This document shows positions 43,852 through 54,356 of a stretch of DNA of 64,000 nt, one piece after another (positions within the stretch are counted from its first letter, which is position 1; the number at the start of each line of letters is the position of its first letter). The notes under the pieces are model-generated. The model made no database searches, had not been told where the DNA came from, and saw only the letters and a list, made by a program, of their open reading frames with translations. The stretch is from Amphritea sp. 1_MG-2023 (lineage in GTDB: Bacteria > Pseudomonadota > Gammaproteobacteria > Pseudomonadales > Balneatricaceae), in the NCBI RefSeq assembly GCF_030547545.1, contig NZ_JAUOQE010000014.1, positions 1 to 64,000 of the forward strand, given 5' to 3'. The position numbers and the translations under genes are program-made.

Positions 43852-44664
43852 ATGCAAAATGTGAAAAATATTGTGGCGGTTGCGTCGGGCAAGGGCGGCG
43901 TTGGTAAGTCGACTACTACCGTTAATTTGGCGTTGGCGATGGCCGCTGAAGGTTATCGCGTGGGTGTTCTCGATGCCGATATCTATGGCCCGAGTATGGG
44001 TACGATGTTAGGTGTAGCGCCAGGAACACGGCCAGAGCCATTGAGTGAAAACAGCATGAAGCCGGTGTTAGCGCATGGCTTGGAAGTGATGTCGATTGCA
44101 TTCTTGATTGATGAGACGCAACCGATGGTATGGCGTGGGCCGATGGCGAGCGGTGCGTTGCAGCAATTATTGACGCAGACCGAATGGAGTGATTTAGATT
44201 ATCTGTTTGTTGATATGCCGCCGGGTACAGGCGATATTCAGTTGACGCTGTCACAAAAGGTGCCGGTTAGTGGCGCGGTTATCGTGACGACGCCGCAGGA
44301 TATTGCTTTGTTAGATGCCCGTAAAGGGATCGAAATGTTCCGTAAGGTGGATATTCCGGTGTTGGGTATTGTTGAGAATATGAGTGTGCATATTTGCAGT
44401 CAGTGTGGCCATGCGGAAGCTATTTTTGGTAGCGGTGGTGGTGAAGCGTTATCACGCACCTACGAGGCTCCTTTATTGGGACAGTTACCTCTTAAGCTGT
44501 CGATTCGTGAAGCGGTTGATCGTGGTGTGCCAACGCTGGTGGCCGATCCTGATGGTGCTGAGTCGATGATCTATCGTGCTACGGCGCGTCAGGTTGTAGA
44601 CGCATTGCAGGCACAGAGTGCAGTACAGCAGGCGATGCCAAATATCTCTATCAATCAAGACTAA
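43852..44664 (+). CDS. apbC: Iron-sulfur cluster carrier protein, Mrp/ApbC family
   Basis: A 270-residue P-loop ATPase. The deviant Walker A is SGKGGVGKSTTTVNLA, the cluster-binding motif is CSQC (in HICSQCGHAEAIFGSGGG) and DMPPGTGD is the switch region. The N-terminal DUF59/MIP18 domain of E. coli ApbC (369 residues) is absent, so this is the short form. ATG 43852 follows GAGG by eight bases. A rho-independent terminator follows. It supplies Fe-S clusters to apoproteins. Confidence 0.9.
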   Translation: MQNVKNIVAVASGKGGVGKSTTTVNLALAMAAEGYRVGVLDADIYGPSMGTMLGVAPGTRPEPLSENSMKPVLAHGLEVMSIAFLIDETQPMVWRGPMASGALQQLLTQTEWSDLDYLFVDMPPGTGDIQLTLSQKVPVSGAVIVTTPQDIALLDARKGIEMFRKVDIPVLGIVENMSVHICSQCGHAEAIFGSGGGEALSRTYEAPLLGQLPLKLSIREAVDRGVPTLVADPDGAESMIYRATARQVVDALQAQSAVQQAMPNISINQD

Positions 44665-44693
44665 TAGATCAACGAATCGTGCGGCCGCTCTCG

Positions 44694-44720
44694 ATACGCG
44701 AGGTATAGCGTATTTTTTTT
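44694..44720 (+). terminator. Rho-independent terminator of apbC
   Basis: ATACGC and GCGTAT form a 6-bp stem directly followed by a run of eight T. It separates apbC from the dcd transcript. Confidence 0.75.
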
Positions 44721-44797
44721 GTAAAAGTGCGGTTTTTTTTTAGCAAAAACGATATCATGTGCGGCCGCATAATCAATAGAGAACTGGAACATAAAAG

Positions 44798-45364
44798 ATG
44801 GGTATCAAATCGGACAGCTGGATTCGTCGTAGGTCTTTGGAACAGCGTATGATCGAGCCTTTTGAGCCGGGTCAGGTACGCCGTCGTGGTGATGAGCGAC
44901 TCATCTCTTATGGTACTTCTAGTTATGGTTATGATGTTCGTTGTGCTGACGAATTTAAAATTTTCACCAATATCAACTCATCTATTGTCGATCCAAAAAA
45001 CTTCGATGATGGTAGCTTTGTTGATGTTAAATCTGATGTTTGTATTATTCCGCCTAACTCTTTCGCGTTGGCGCGCACCGTTGAGTATTTCCGCATTCCC
45101 CGTGATGTGCTGACGATCTGTCTGGGTAAGAGTACTTATGCTCGTTGTGGCATTATTGTCAATGTCACCCCGCTAGAGCCTGAATGGGAAGGGCATGTGA
45201 CCCTTGAGTTTTCGAATACGACGCCTCTGCCTGCTCGCATTTACGCCAATGAAGGGGTGGCGCAGATGCTGTTCTTGGGCGCTGATGAGGTGTGTGAAAC
45301 GTCCTATAAAGATCGTGATGGCAAATATCAGGGTCAAACCGGAGTGGTTGTACCTCGTACATGA
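44798..45364 (+). CDS. dcd: dCTP deaminase
   Basis: A 188-residue trimeric deaminase that makes dUTP from d[61 protein letters not shown] and the QMLFLG strand are complete family signatures. The catalytic glutamate lies in VTLEFSN. The stop overlaps the next start (ATGA), giving a two-gene unit with an uncharacterised protein. Confidence 0.95.
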   Translation: MGIKSDSWIRRRSLEQRMIEPFEPGQVRRRGDERLISYGTSSYGYDVRCADEFKIFTNINSSIVDPKNFDDGSFVDVKSDVCIIPPNSFALARTVEYFRIPRDVLTICLGKSTYARCGIIVNVTPLEPEWEGHVTLEFSNTTPLPARIYANEGVAQMLFLGADEVCETSYKDRDGKYQGQTGVVVPRT

Positions 45365-46002
45365 TTGAAGCAAGTAAAAAAATTCAGAGTTTTTGGCAGC
45401 AGGTTGAGCAGACCATCGAGCGTCTGTTGATTAGCGAGTCAGAGAGTCAGTTTGAAAATGAATCATTATTACTGGAATACAGTAAAAGCCTGAGAAGTAT
45501 CGATGCTAATCTGACCTTTCACTTTGAGCGTGAAGAAGGTGAGGGTAATGTTGAGATGGTGTTCGGGTGTGATGGTTATCCCGAATCGATTAGCGCCGTA
45601 TTGACGTTGGTTGGCGCTGCACCGGATATCGGTGGTGTGAGCTTCGTGGCGTTTAATAATCGCTATGATCCGGTGCCAGCAACGGTTAATTTTGGTGATG
45701 AGCAATTTCAGCTAGATGAATTTTGGTTTGGTTATCGGGTTGAGTCCGGTCGTTATCATCTCGATATTTATATGCAGGATCTGCCTGCTTCGCTGGATAT
45801 GGAGCCGCGCATTGAAGCAGTGATGATCTACTTGGATGCATTGATCGGTGAATATGATCTGATGACCCGTGTATCCACGCTGGATTGGTACGACCTTCCT
45901 GCGGATCCCGTGGATTATGTGTTGCAGCCATTATCGGAGCTGCGTCACTGCTTCGATCAGCAGCGGCATCAGATTAGCCCGATCGGGCTAATCTATCATT
46001 GA
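45361..46002 (+). CDS. Uncharacterised protein coupled to dcd
   Basis: A 213-residue soluble, acidic protein without signal peptide or membrane helices. A helical start ([20 protein letters not shown]) leads to beta-rich sequence with [17 protein letters not shown] and [21 protein letters not shown] do not recognise a family. Its start overlaps the dcd stop by four bases (ATGA), so it is translated with dCTP deaminase. The last codons overlap a 24-bp perfect palindrome that may act as terminator. Confidence 0.7.
   Translation: MIEASKKIQSFWQQVEQTIERLLISESESQFENESLLLEYSKSLRSIDANLTFHFEREEGEGNVEMVFGCDGYPESISAVLTLVGAAPDIGGVSFVAFNNRYDPVPATVNFGDEQFQLDEFWFGYRVESGRYHLDIYMQDLPASLDMEPRIEAVMIYLDALIGEYDLMTRVSTLDWYDLPADPVDYVLQPLSELRHCFDQQRHQISPIGLIYH
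45971..45994. terminator. 24-bp perfect palindrome at the gene end
   Basis: AGATTAGCCC-GATC-GGGCTAATCT is fully self-complementary and lies over the last codons of the gene ending at 46002. As RNA it makes a 10-bp stem. There is no T-tract; it may terminate or protect transcripts from both sides. Confidence 0.5.
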
Positions 46003-46003
46003 T

Positions 46004-46093
46004 TTACAGATGTTGGTTGTCCGATAGTATATAGATACTACCTTCTTCTTCATCATCGTCTGCGGTTTTGCTCCAGCGTATCCAGTTAAACAT
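46004..46093 (-). CDS. Possible 29-residue acidic small protein
   Basis: The reverse-strand frame from ATG 46093 to TAA 46004 reads MFNWIRWSKTADDDEEEGSI and YILSDNQHL. AAGGG lies about seven bases upstream, a reasonable ribosome binding site. The sequence is amphiphilic: an aromatic basic start and a DDDEEE core. It is convergent with the preceding gene. Coding status is unproven; without homologues it could be chance. Confidence 0.35.
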   Translation of the reverse strand: MFNWIRWSKTADDDEEEGSIYILSDNQHL

Positions 46094-46282
46094 GATTATC
46101 CCTTGTCTTGTTTTTCTGTCGAGGTGTGGCATGCGCGTTTTTTATGAGGATTCCTGCCTCTGGTTTTTATTCGGCTGATCACCTTAAAACATTAGCACAA
46201 TGTGCAGCTTTAGCCTTGTTACTGGGGTGTTTGACTAATATTAAGTAGTCCGTGTGACGGGCTACGACATAGCGGAGATTTT

Positions 46283-47083
46283 ATGAGTCAGTTACTGACA
46301 ACGCTGATATCGGAAGTGAGAGCCGATTATCTAGATCTAATGGAGCTCGGTGGAGGTCGTTTTCCCTATACGACAGCTGAAAAGCTCTGCCAGGAGCGAT
46401 TGTATCTCGGTGCTGATCAGTTGGCGCCTATTGTGGCTGAAGATCCTACCTTGTTAGCGGCGCGCATGGGCGTGCTGGTTGTTAATGAGAGTGAGCAGGC
46501 AAATCCCAGCGTTGGGATGATTGTTAGTGCTAATATAGCTGCCGCGATGATGGAAGGATTGATCGATATAGCGCTAGAAAATAACTGGTTGAGTCTCGAT
46601 GATGACGGCCGTTTGTTGCTCGATGCAGAAGAGTTGAAGTTGCCCGAGCCGGACGTTACAGAGGTCGACTATAGTCAATCAGAAGTCGCTCGTGAGAACC
46701 TTGTACGGCCCGGTGAGAGCCTGCTAACGAGGGTTATGAATCAGGCGGAGTCGGCTTATGCCGCGTTGCTGGCGGATGTGGCGCAAGATGCTTATGGTTT
46801 GGCGCTGAAAGTGGCTTCTGATTACGCACTGTTTGCTCCCGATGATATTGCTCCGCTGGTTGCAGAGAATCCTCTGCTATTGGGTTTGCGTGCTGATGGT
46901 ATGGTGGATGAGACGCTGTTTGAAGGCGACCCGCCAGCGGGCATGATTATTAGCGCCCATATCACGCAGATGATTTTGGCTCAGCTATTGGAGATGGCTG
47001 TCGAGCAGGGCGTATTGGGCAGTGATAGTAGCGGTCACCCGCTACTACCGGATAATGAAGGGCGTAATCCCGTTATCCATTGA
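46283..47083 (+). CDS. Uncharacterised protein with an internal duplication
   Basis: A 266-residue acidic soluble protein. Two similar units are visible. One is in the N-terminal half: DQLAPIVAEDPTLLAARMG, then GMIVSANIAAAMMEGLIDIA and LDDDGRLLLD. The other is in the C-terminal half: DDIAPLVAENPLLLGLRADG, then GMIISAHITQMILAQLLEMA and SDSSGHPLLP. Each unit is about 110 residues, helical, and preceded by an E/D-rich linker in the first case. I do not recognise the family. It stands alone, convergent with the MarR gene. Confidence 0.72.
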   Translation: MSQLLTTLISEVRADYLDLMELGGGRFPYTTAEKLCQERLYLGADQLAPIVAEDPTLLAARMGVLVVNESEQANPSVGMIVSANIAAAMMEGLIDIALENNWLSLDDDGRLLLDAEELKLPEPDVTEVDYSQSEVARENLVRPGESLLTRVMNQAESAYAALLADVAQDAYGLALKVASDYALFAPDDIAPLVAENPLLLGLRADGMVDETLFEGDPPAGMIISAHITQMILAQLLEMAVEQGVLGSDSSGHPLLPDNEGRNPVIH

Positions 47084-47127
47084 CAGCGATCATCGTTAGG
47101 CATTGATTTTGCGCTTAGCGAGGATCG

Positions 47128-47622
47128 TTATTTCTTAGCATATTCTTGCTGATTTCGATCCAGCTCACCAATATCTAACAGCGGGGCGGCATCTAGGTGC
47201 TCCGCGTTCAGCATGAAAGCGATTCTTTCTAGGCTGGACACCACCATTGATTGTTCCCAGTTTTGCATATCTTCAAAGCTTCTGACAAAAATATCTTGCT
47301 GTGTTGTCGGCGCGCCTTTCATGAGTTCGACGCCTTTATCGGTTAGGCTGACCCAGACCTTACGCTTATCTTCTTTGCCTCGTTCGCGGGCAATTAGTTC
47401 TTTTTTTTCTAGTCGATCGAGAATGCTGGTGATGGTGGCTTGCGTCAGTACCATCTCTTTAGCGAGTTCTCCGCTGGTCAGTTGAGTGTATTCGCGAAGT
47501 GTTTGCATCACCATGAGTTGCGGTGGTGTGACGCCGGTGCCGCGGCTAATCTCTTTGTCCTGCATGTCGGTTGAGCGGATGATTTGACGTAGCAGTACGA
47601 GCGCCTTCTGGCTGTTTTCCAT
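47128..47622 (-). CDS. ectR: MarR-family regulator, probable EctR
   Basis: A 164-residue winged-HTH protein: PPQLMVMQTLREYTQLTSGE and LAKEMVLTQATITSILDRLE with the wing RERGKEDKRKVWVSLT. It is divergent from ectA across a 288-bp AT-rich gap, the usual place of EctR, the MarR-type repressor of ectoine genes in halophilic methylotrophs and other gammaproteobacteria. Assignment rests on family and position. Confidence 0.78.
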   Translation of the reverse strand: MENSQKALVLLRQIIRSTDMQDKEISRGTGVTPPQLMVMQTLREYTQLTSGELAKEMVLTQATITSILDRLEKKELIARERGKEDKRKVWVSLTDKGVELMKGAPTTQQDIFVRSFEDMQNWEQSMVVSSLERIAFMLNAEHLDAAPLLDIGELDRNQQEYAKK

Positions 47623-47758
47623 TGTGAATCCTGTCTTGAGTTGGGTTGGCTATTCTACGGATATCTGTCTCCTTTATCTATGGCGAGGAGCGTGTTGAGT
47701 GTATAAATTTAAATATATTTTGATTATCTAATTAATTTTTTATTTCATTGTGAGTTGT

Positions 47759-47857
47759 ATTGGCGCAATTCTTGTCAATTCAACGTTTTTTTGTGTTTTT
47801 GTGGTGCGTTTTTACTTAAAATGGGGTTGTTAATCTTTTTTTGGTATGTTTTATAAT
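47759..47857 (+). promoter_or_regulatory. Candidate ect promoter and operator
   Basis: TATAAT at 47852-47857 has TTGTTA at 47827-47832 (19-bp spacing, long). ATTG-GCG-CAAT at 47759-47769 is a MarR-like dyad. The region is very AT-rich, typical of osmotically controlled ect promoters. Both assignments are tentative. Confidence 0.35.
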
Positions 47858-47910
47858 ATAAAAGTAAATTGTGAAGCTAAATAAATGTAATTCAAAATAT
47901 TTGAGGATCA

Positions 47911-48399
47911 ATGGATATTGAAAGCGTAGTCCTACGCAAACCTGGGGCTGAAGATGGCGACCCCGTTCATACACTTATTAGTCAAATCCCCGAATTAGAT
48001 AGTAACTCCTGCTACTGCAATCTACTGCAGTGCAGTCACTTTTCAGATACCTCTGTGTTGGCCGAAAAAGATGGCGAAGTGGTTGGTTTTGTGAGTGGTT
48101 ATCGCCACCCGAAAGATCCCACTGTACTGTTTGTTTGGCAAGTAGCTGTGGCTGAAAAAGCCCGTGGTATGGGGCTTGCCAGTCAGATGCTGCAAGCAAT
48201 TATCGCGCGTCACGATGCCCCTGAGGTAACCCATATTGAGACCACCATCACCGCCGACAATAGTGCTTCTTGGGCGCTATTTAATCGCTTAGCGAGTGAG
48301 TTGGATACGGCTCTCGAACGTTCTTTGCTGTTTGATCGAACAGCGCACTTCAACGATAAGCATGAGTCTGAGTTTTTGGCACGCATTGGCCCTTTATAA
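47911..48399 (+). CDS. ectA: L-2,4-diaminobutyrate N-acetyltransferase
   Basis: A 162-residue GNAT acetyltransferase. The acetyl-CoA loop is VAEKARGMGLASQML and the substrate segment is TTITADNSASWALF. It makes N-gamma-acetyl-diaminobutyrate, step two of ectoine synthesis. GAGG lies shortly before the ATG. First gene of ectABCD-ask. Confidence 0.95.
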   Translation: MDIESVVLRKPGAEDGDPVHTLISQIPELDSNSCYCNLLQCSHFSDTSVLAEKDGEVVGFVSGYRHPKDPTVLFVWQVAVAEKARGMGLASQMLQAIIARHDAPEVTHIETTITADNSASWALFNRLASELDTALERSLLFDRTAHFNDKHESEFLARIGPL

Positions 48400-48455
48400 C
48401 CGAAATGCTTTGAATATCGATGTAAGTGAATTTTGAATCATCCCTTTTTAATTAA

Positions 48456-49778
<1,323 letters not shown>

Positions 49779-49801
49779 GTATTTAGCTATCTATTTTATT
49801 T

Positions 49802-49825
49802 GGCGTTAGCGGCGATGCTAACGCC
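49802..49825 (+). other. Hairpin between ectB and ectC
   Basis: GGCGTTAGC and GCTAACGCC form a perfect 9-bp stem in the ectB-ectC gap with no T-tract. It could stop part of the transcripts or protect the 3' end of ectAB mRNA, and so set the ratio of EctC to EctAB. Confidence 0.5.
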
Positions 49826-49886
49826 CTAGGTGCAGGGATTAAGTACTGTACCACTCTCAAGCAAAACTGAATTTAAAGGGAAGATA

Positions 49887-50291
49887 ATGATCGTACGTGA
49901 TTTAGGCACCGCAGAGCAGAGTAATCGTCGAGTTGTATCGCCGGATGGTAACTGGGAAAGCACGCGTATGCTGCTGAAAGACGACAATATGGGCTTTTCA
50001 TTTCATATAACGACTATCTATAAAGGCGCTGATTTTGGTATGCATTATCAGAATCACCTCGAATCGGTGTATTGTGTTTCCGGTGAGGGTGAGATCGAAA
50101 CGCTGGCCGATGGTAAAGTTTATCCTATTAAACCGGGTACACTGTATGTGCTGGATAAGCATGATAAGCATATTCTGCGGGCCTTTGAAGAGATGCAGAT
50201 GGCCTGTGTTTTTAATCCACCGTTGAATGGTAAAGAAGTCCACAATGCCGAAGGGGCATATGAACTTGAAGCAGAACCTGTTACCGCATGA
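49887..50291 (+). CDS. ectC: L-ectoine synthase
   Basis: A 134-residue cupin. [16 protein letters not shown] is the family start; [19 protein letters not shown] and [18 protein letters not shown] are the cupin motifs with metal- and substrate-binding residues. It cyclises N-acetyl-diaminobutyrate to ectoine. ATG 49887 follows AAAGGGA. A longer frame beginning at 49830 spans the intergenic region and is not used. Confidence 0.95.
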   Translation: MIVRDLGTAEQSNRRVVSPDGNWESTRMLLKDDNMGFSFHITTIYKGADFGMHYQNHLESVYCVSGEGEIETLADGKVYPIKPGTLYVLDKHDKHILRAFEEMQMACVFNPPLNGKEVHNAEGAYELEAEPVTA

Positions 50292-50311
50292 GTCATTTGC
50301 AAGGAGCCCCA

Positions 50312-51214
50312 ATGACAGCCCCTCCCGTCAATGAGGATCTGTACCCCTCTCGACAGGGGGGTAATCATTTTATTGAACGACAAGATCCAACCGTTTATGC
50401 GCTGGCCAATAAGGTGGCGCCGATTGCGCCGCAGCAGATTGGTGAATATGCTGAGAATGGCTTCGTCGTGCTGGAAGATGTTTTTTCTGATGTCGAAGTG
50501 CGGATGTTTCAGCAAGAATTGGAGCGCTTAAGTGCTGATGAAGCGATTCGTGCATCCGGTGAAACGATCACCGAGCCGGGCAGTGGTGAGGTGCGCTCGA
50601 TTTTTCGCGTGCATGAATGTAGTCCGCTATTTAGTAAATTGGCCGCCGACCCGAGGTTGGCTGAATTGGCACGCTATATTCTCGATGATGAGGTGTATAT
50701 TCATCAGTCGCGACTAAATTATAAGCCGGGCTTTCGCGGTAAAGAGTTTTACTGGCACTCTGATTTCGAAACGTGGCATGTCGAAGATGGTATGCCACGC
50801 ATGCGAGCGTTGAGCATGTCGATTACACTCACAGAAAACTTCGATTTCAATGGTCCGTTGATGTTGGTGCCAGGATCGCATCGACAGTTTGCTACCTGTG
50901 TTGGTGAGACGCCAGAGAATCACTTTAAAGCCTCACTGAAAAAACAGGAATACGGCGTTCCCTCCGATGCACAGCTGAAAACGTTGATCGATAATGGCTC
51001 AATCGTCACGGCCAAGAGTAAGCCCGGCAGTGTCATCGTGTTTGATTGTAATGTGTTGCATGGCTCAAATGGTAATATCACACCGGCGCCTCGCTCAAAT
51101 GTATTTTTTGTTTATAACGCATTGACGAATCGTGTGGTTGAGCCTTTTTGCGATCAGCCCGCACGACCGGAATATATTTGCAGCCGTACTCATATTACGC
51201 CGTTATCTGACTGA
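50312..51214 (+). CDS. ectD: Ectoine 5-hydroxylase
   Basis: A 300-residue Fe(II)/2-oxoglutarate dioxygenase of PhyH type. The iron triad is HSD (in FYWHSDFETWHVEDGMPRMR) and the histidine in CNVLHGSNGN. LMLVPGSHR is the family strand. It makes 5-hydroxyectoine. AAGGAG at 50301-50306 places the start at ATG 50312; an ATG at 50288 lacks such a site. Its presence suggests tolerance of heat or drying stress as well as salt. Confidence 0.95.
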   Translation: MTAPPVNEDLYPSRQGGNHFIERQDPTVYALANKVAPIAPQQIGEYAENGFVVLEDVFSDVEVRMFQQELERLSADEAIRASGETITEPGSGEVRSIFRVHECSPLFSKLAADPRLAELARYILDDEVYIHQSRLNYKPGFRGKEFYWHSDFETWHVEDGMPRMRALSMSITLTENFDFNGPLMLVPGSHRQFATCVGETPENHFKASLKKQEYGVPSDAQLKTLIDNGSIVTAKSKPGSVIVFDCNVLHGSNGNITPAPRSNVFFVYNALTNRVVEPFCDQPARPEYICSRTHITPLSD

Positions 51215-51317
51215 TCTTTGGCTGGCCTTGAGTGATACACATTGAGCTATCACTCATTGGCGCTGCTTGAAAAGTGCTGAGGGCCGCTTTCTGTTTATCT
51301 AAAAAATTCTGAGAATT

Positions 51318-52775
51318 ATGCATACTATAGAAAAAATTGGCGGCACATCGATGACTGATTATGTGTCGGTACGCGATAATATTATTTTTAAACCATCAAA
51401 TCCTGACAGCCTCTATCAACGTGTATTTGTGGTGTCTGCCTATGGCGGCATTACCGATAAATTGCTGGAACACAAGCGCAGTGGTCAGCCAGGTGTCTAC
51501 GGGCTGTTTGCGAGCAGTATCGAAGATCGCAGCTGGTTAACCGCATTAGAGCAGCTGAAGTGTGAAATGTATGATCATAACTTACAGTTGTTTGGTAAGG
51601 GTGATGCACTGATTCGGGCGAATAACTTCATCGATGAGCGACTACAAGATGCGCAAAAATGCCTCACCGATCTACATAGTCTGTGTATGCATGGGCACTT
51701 TGCCTTAGATGCACACTTAACCACGGTGCGGGAGATGCTCGCGAGTATTGGTGAGGCTCACAGTGCTTGGAATATGGTTGAGCTGTTAAAGCGTGACGGT
51801 GTGAACGCTTGCTATATTGATTTAACCGGCTGGGATACCGATCGCCATATGCCGTTAGATGATCGAATCAGCGCGGCCTTCAAGCATATTGATCTGAGTA
51901 AGCAGTTACCCGTAGTAACCGGTTACGCGCATAGTCAGGATGGTTTAATGTCCTCCTTTGATCGTGGCTACAGTGAGATGACCTTTAGTCGTCTGGCGGT
52001 GCTAACGCAGGCCCGTGAAGCGGTTATTCATAAAGAGTTTCATTTGAGTAGTGCAGACCCTCGTTTGGTCGGTGAAGAGAACGCGGTGCCGATTGGCCGG
52101 ACCAACTATGATGTCGCCGATCAACTGGCTAACTTAGGCATGGAAGCGATACACCCGAAAGCGGCTAAAGGATTGCGTCAGCATAATGTGCCGCTGCGAG
52201 TAAAAAACACCTTCGAGCCGGAGCATACCGGTACCTTGATTACCGGAGATTATGTCAGTGATACGCCGCGAGTTGAGATTATTGCTGGATGCCGTGGTGT
52301 ATTCGCATTAGAGCTGTTTGATCAGGATATGGCGGGTAATCTCGAAGACTACGATCGTGAAGTGTTGGCACTCATTAAGCGTTTTCGTGCGCGTATCGTG
52401 TCTAAAGATGTGAATGCCAATACCATTACTCACTATCTGGCGACTAATCTGAAAACCGTTAAACGTATTCGCGCGGCCTTGGCTGAACGCTTCTCAGACG
52501 CCGAATTAGATCATAAAAAAGTGGCGATCGTATCGGCGATTGGTAGCGATATGGAAGTGCCGGGTATTCTGGCTAAAGCGGTATCGGCCATTGCCGAGGG
52601 CGATATTAGTGTGTTGGCGATTCATCAGTCGATGCGACAGGTGGATATGCAGTTTGTGATAACCGAAAGCGATTATGATGCCGCCGTCAAAAGCCTTCAT
52701 AAAGCGCTCGTCGAAGTACACGATCACGGTCAGGCTATCTGTCTATCGAGCTATTCAGCACAGCACCTCAACTGA
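51318..52775 (+). CDS. ask: Aspartate kinase, ectoine-specific (Ask_Ect)
   Basis: A 485-residue aspartokinase. The start HTIEKIGGTSM replaces the usual KFGGTS. FDRGYSEMTFSRLA and a tail of two ACT domains (VAIVSAIGSDMEVPGILAKA, LAIHQSMRQVDMQFVI) are visible. Feedback-resistant Ask_Ect enzymes are encoded at the end of many ect operons and supply aspartyl phosphate. Position after ectD supports this. Confidence 0.92.
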   Translation: MHTIEKIGGTSMTDYVSVRDNIIFKPSNPDSLYQRVFVVSAYGGITDKLLEHKRSGQPGVYGLFASSIEDRSWLTALEQLKCEMYDHNLQLFGKGDALIRANNFIDERLQDAQKCLTDLHSLCMHGHFALDAHLTTVREMLASIGEAHSAWNMVELLKRDGVNACYIDLTGWDTDRHMPLDDRISAAFKHIDLSKQLPVVTGYAHSQDGLMSSFDRGYSEMTFSRLAVLTQAREAVIHKEFHLSSADPRLVGEENAVPIGRTNYDVADQLANLGMEAIHPKAAKGLRQHNVPLRVKNTFEPEHTGTLITGDYVSDTPRVEIIAGCRGVFALELFDQDMAGNLEDYDREVLALIKRFRARIVSKDVNANTITHYLATNLKTVKRIRAALAERFSDAELDHKKVAIVSAIGSDMEVPGILAKAVSAIAEGDISVLAIHQSMRQVDMQFVITESDYDAAVKSLHKALVEVHDHGQAICLSSYSAQHLN

Positions 52776-52830
52776 GGCCGTCGCCTATTACGATGACTAA
52801 TACATGACGCATGCAAAGAATGTTATACCG

Positions 52831-52858
52831 TTGTTATGCACTCGGGTTATGCTATACG
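52831..52858 (+). promoter_or_regulatory. Candidate sigma-70 promoter of mgtE
   Basis: TTGTTA (52831-52836) and TATACG (52853-52858) are separated by 16 bp in the gap between ask and mgtE, about 65 bp before the start. Confidence 0.4.
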
Positions 52859-52922
52859 TTGAGCGTTCACGGGGTCGCTGCTTGGTGGCGCTCAGTCAGT
52901 TAGCAAATAGGGAGTAGTGTAT

Positions 52923-54272
52923 ATGTCTCAGGTGAATCTACGTATTGATCAGATCCATAAGGCGATCGAGCAGCAGGATGAGGTGACTCTCAATAATCTG
53001 CTTGAAGAAGTGAGTGCCAGTGAAACGGCTCGCTTAATTGAAGCCTCGGCACCTGAAAAGCGTAGTGTGATCTGGGCAGGGTTGGGTGTTCAAAAACGTG
53101 CCGGTGTGCTGAAGAGCATTAATGGTGAAGTGCGTCAGTATTTGATTGATAACACCTCCCATGATGAGCTGTTAGAAAGTTTATTTTTACTGCAGCCGGA
53201 TGAGCTGGCCGATATTGACGAAGATCTACCCGGCACGGTTATCAATGCGATGATTGCTGCCATGGATGAATTGCGCAAGCGACGCTACAACAGCGTGAAG
53301 CATTATCCAGATGATACCGCCGGTGGTTTGATGGATACCGATACAACGGCCGTTCGGGCGGATGTCTCAATTTTATCGGTATTGCGTTATTTACGCCTGC
53401 TGCGCAACAAAGAAGGCGATATGCCGGAGCAGCTCGATAGTTTAATGGTGGTTGATCGTACTAATAAGTTGTTAGGCGTGTTACCTCTCAGTGATATCGT
53501 ATCGTTACCAACGGACACCTTAGTGGCGGATATTCTTGAACATTCGTTTCAGGCGATTCCTGTTGATGCTAGTCAAGATAAGGTGGCACGCATATTTCAG
53601 GATTGTGATCTGCTATCAGCGCCGGTGGTGGATGGTAATTATCGTTTGCTGGGACGTATCACCATTGATGATGTGGTGGATGTGATTCAAGAGCAAGCCG
53701 ATGCTAAGGTGCTGCGCTCGGCGGGTCTTACCAGTAATAATGATATGTTTTCGCCGGTCTTAAGTAGCGCGTATAAACGCGGTTATTGGTTAGGGATTAA
53801 TTTGATTACGGCGTTTGTCGCCGCTTGGGTTATCGGCCTATTTGAAGCGGTTATCGAGCAGTTGATCGCCCTAGCCGTGTTGATGCCGGTGGTGGCCAGT
53901 ATGGGCGGCGTGGCGGGTTCGCAGACTTTAACGATTGTCACGCGAGGCTTAGCCTTAAATCAGATCGGGCGTACTAATATCGCACAATTAATATTCCATG
54001 AAGCCTCGGTGGTGTTTTTGAATGGTCTCGTGTGGGCGCTGACGGTGGCGGCGATTGCATTGTATTGGTTTGGTGATCCTATGCTGGGGGCCGTGTTTGG
54101 CATGGCGCTGCTGATCGTCTTAATCACCGGCGTTATTGGCGGCATTTTTATTCCGTTGATCCTGCAGCGGATGTCGATTGATCCGGCGGTGGCAGGAAGT
54201 GTTGTGTTGACCACCTTCACCGATGCGATTGGCTTTTTCTCTTTTCTGGGCTTGGCCAAGTTGTTGATTTGA
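52923..54272 (+). CDS. mgtE: Magnesium transporter MgtE
   Basis: A 449-residue channel-type transporter. An N-terminal MgtE_N helical domain (about 1-135, ending HYPDDTAGGLMDTD) and a CBS pair (about 140-260) act as the cytoplasmic magnesium gate. Five membrane helices follow, with PVVASMGGVAGSQTLTIVTRGLA as the pore signature. GGGAG at 52910-52914 supports ATG 52923. Confidence 0.93.
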   Translation: MSQVNLRIDQIHKAIEQQDEVTLNNLLEEVSASETARLIEASAPEKRSVIWAGLGVQKRAGVLKSINGEVRQYLIDNTSHDELLESLFLLQPDELADIDEDLPGTVINAMIAAMDELRKRRYNSVKHYPDDTAGGLMDTDTTAVRADVSILSVLRYLRLLRNKEGDMPEQLDSLMVVDRTNKLLGVLPLSDIVSLPTDTLVADILEHSFQAIPVDASQDKVARIFQDCDLLSAPVVDGNYRLLGRITIDDVVDVIQEQADAKVLRSAGLTSNNDMFSPVLSSAYKRGYWLGINLITAFVAAWVIGLFEAVIEQLIALAVLMPVVASMGGVAGSQTLTIVTRGLALNQIGRTNIAQLIFHEASVVFLNGLVWALTVAAIALYWFGDPMLGAVFGMALLIVLITGVIGGIFIPLILQRMSIDPAVAGSVVLTTFTDAIGFFSFLGLAKLLI

Positions 54273-54356
54273 TGGCGAGGGCGCGATGTTACTGTGCGAT
54301 ATTCGCCGGTGTCAGCCTGATGGAATGGGGTTGACTACGGTCAATCGTCATGAGCC

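Noticed and set aside
44680-44768. GTGCGGCCGC occurring twice about 80 bp apart before dcd
   Set aside because: Only 10 bp are shared. One copy lies before and one after the apbC terminator and no further symmetry was found; probably chance.
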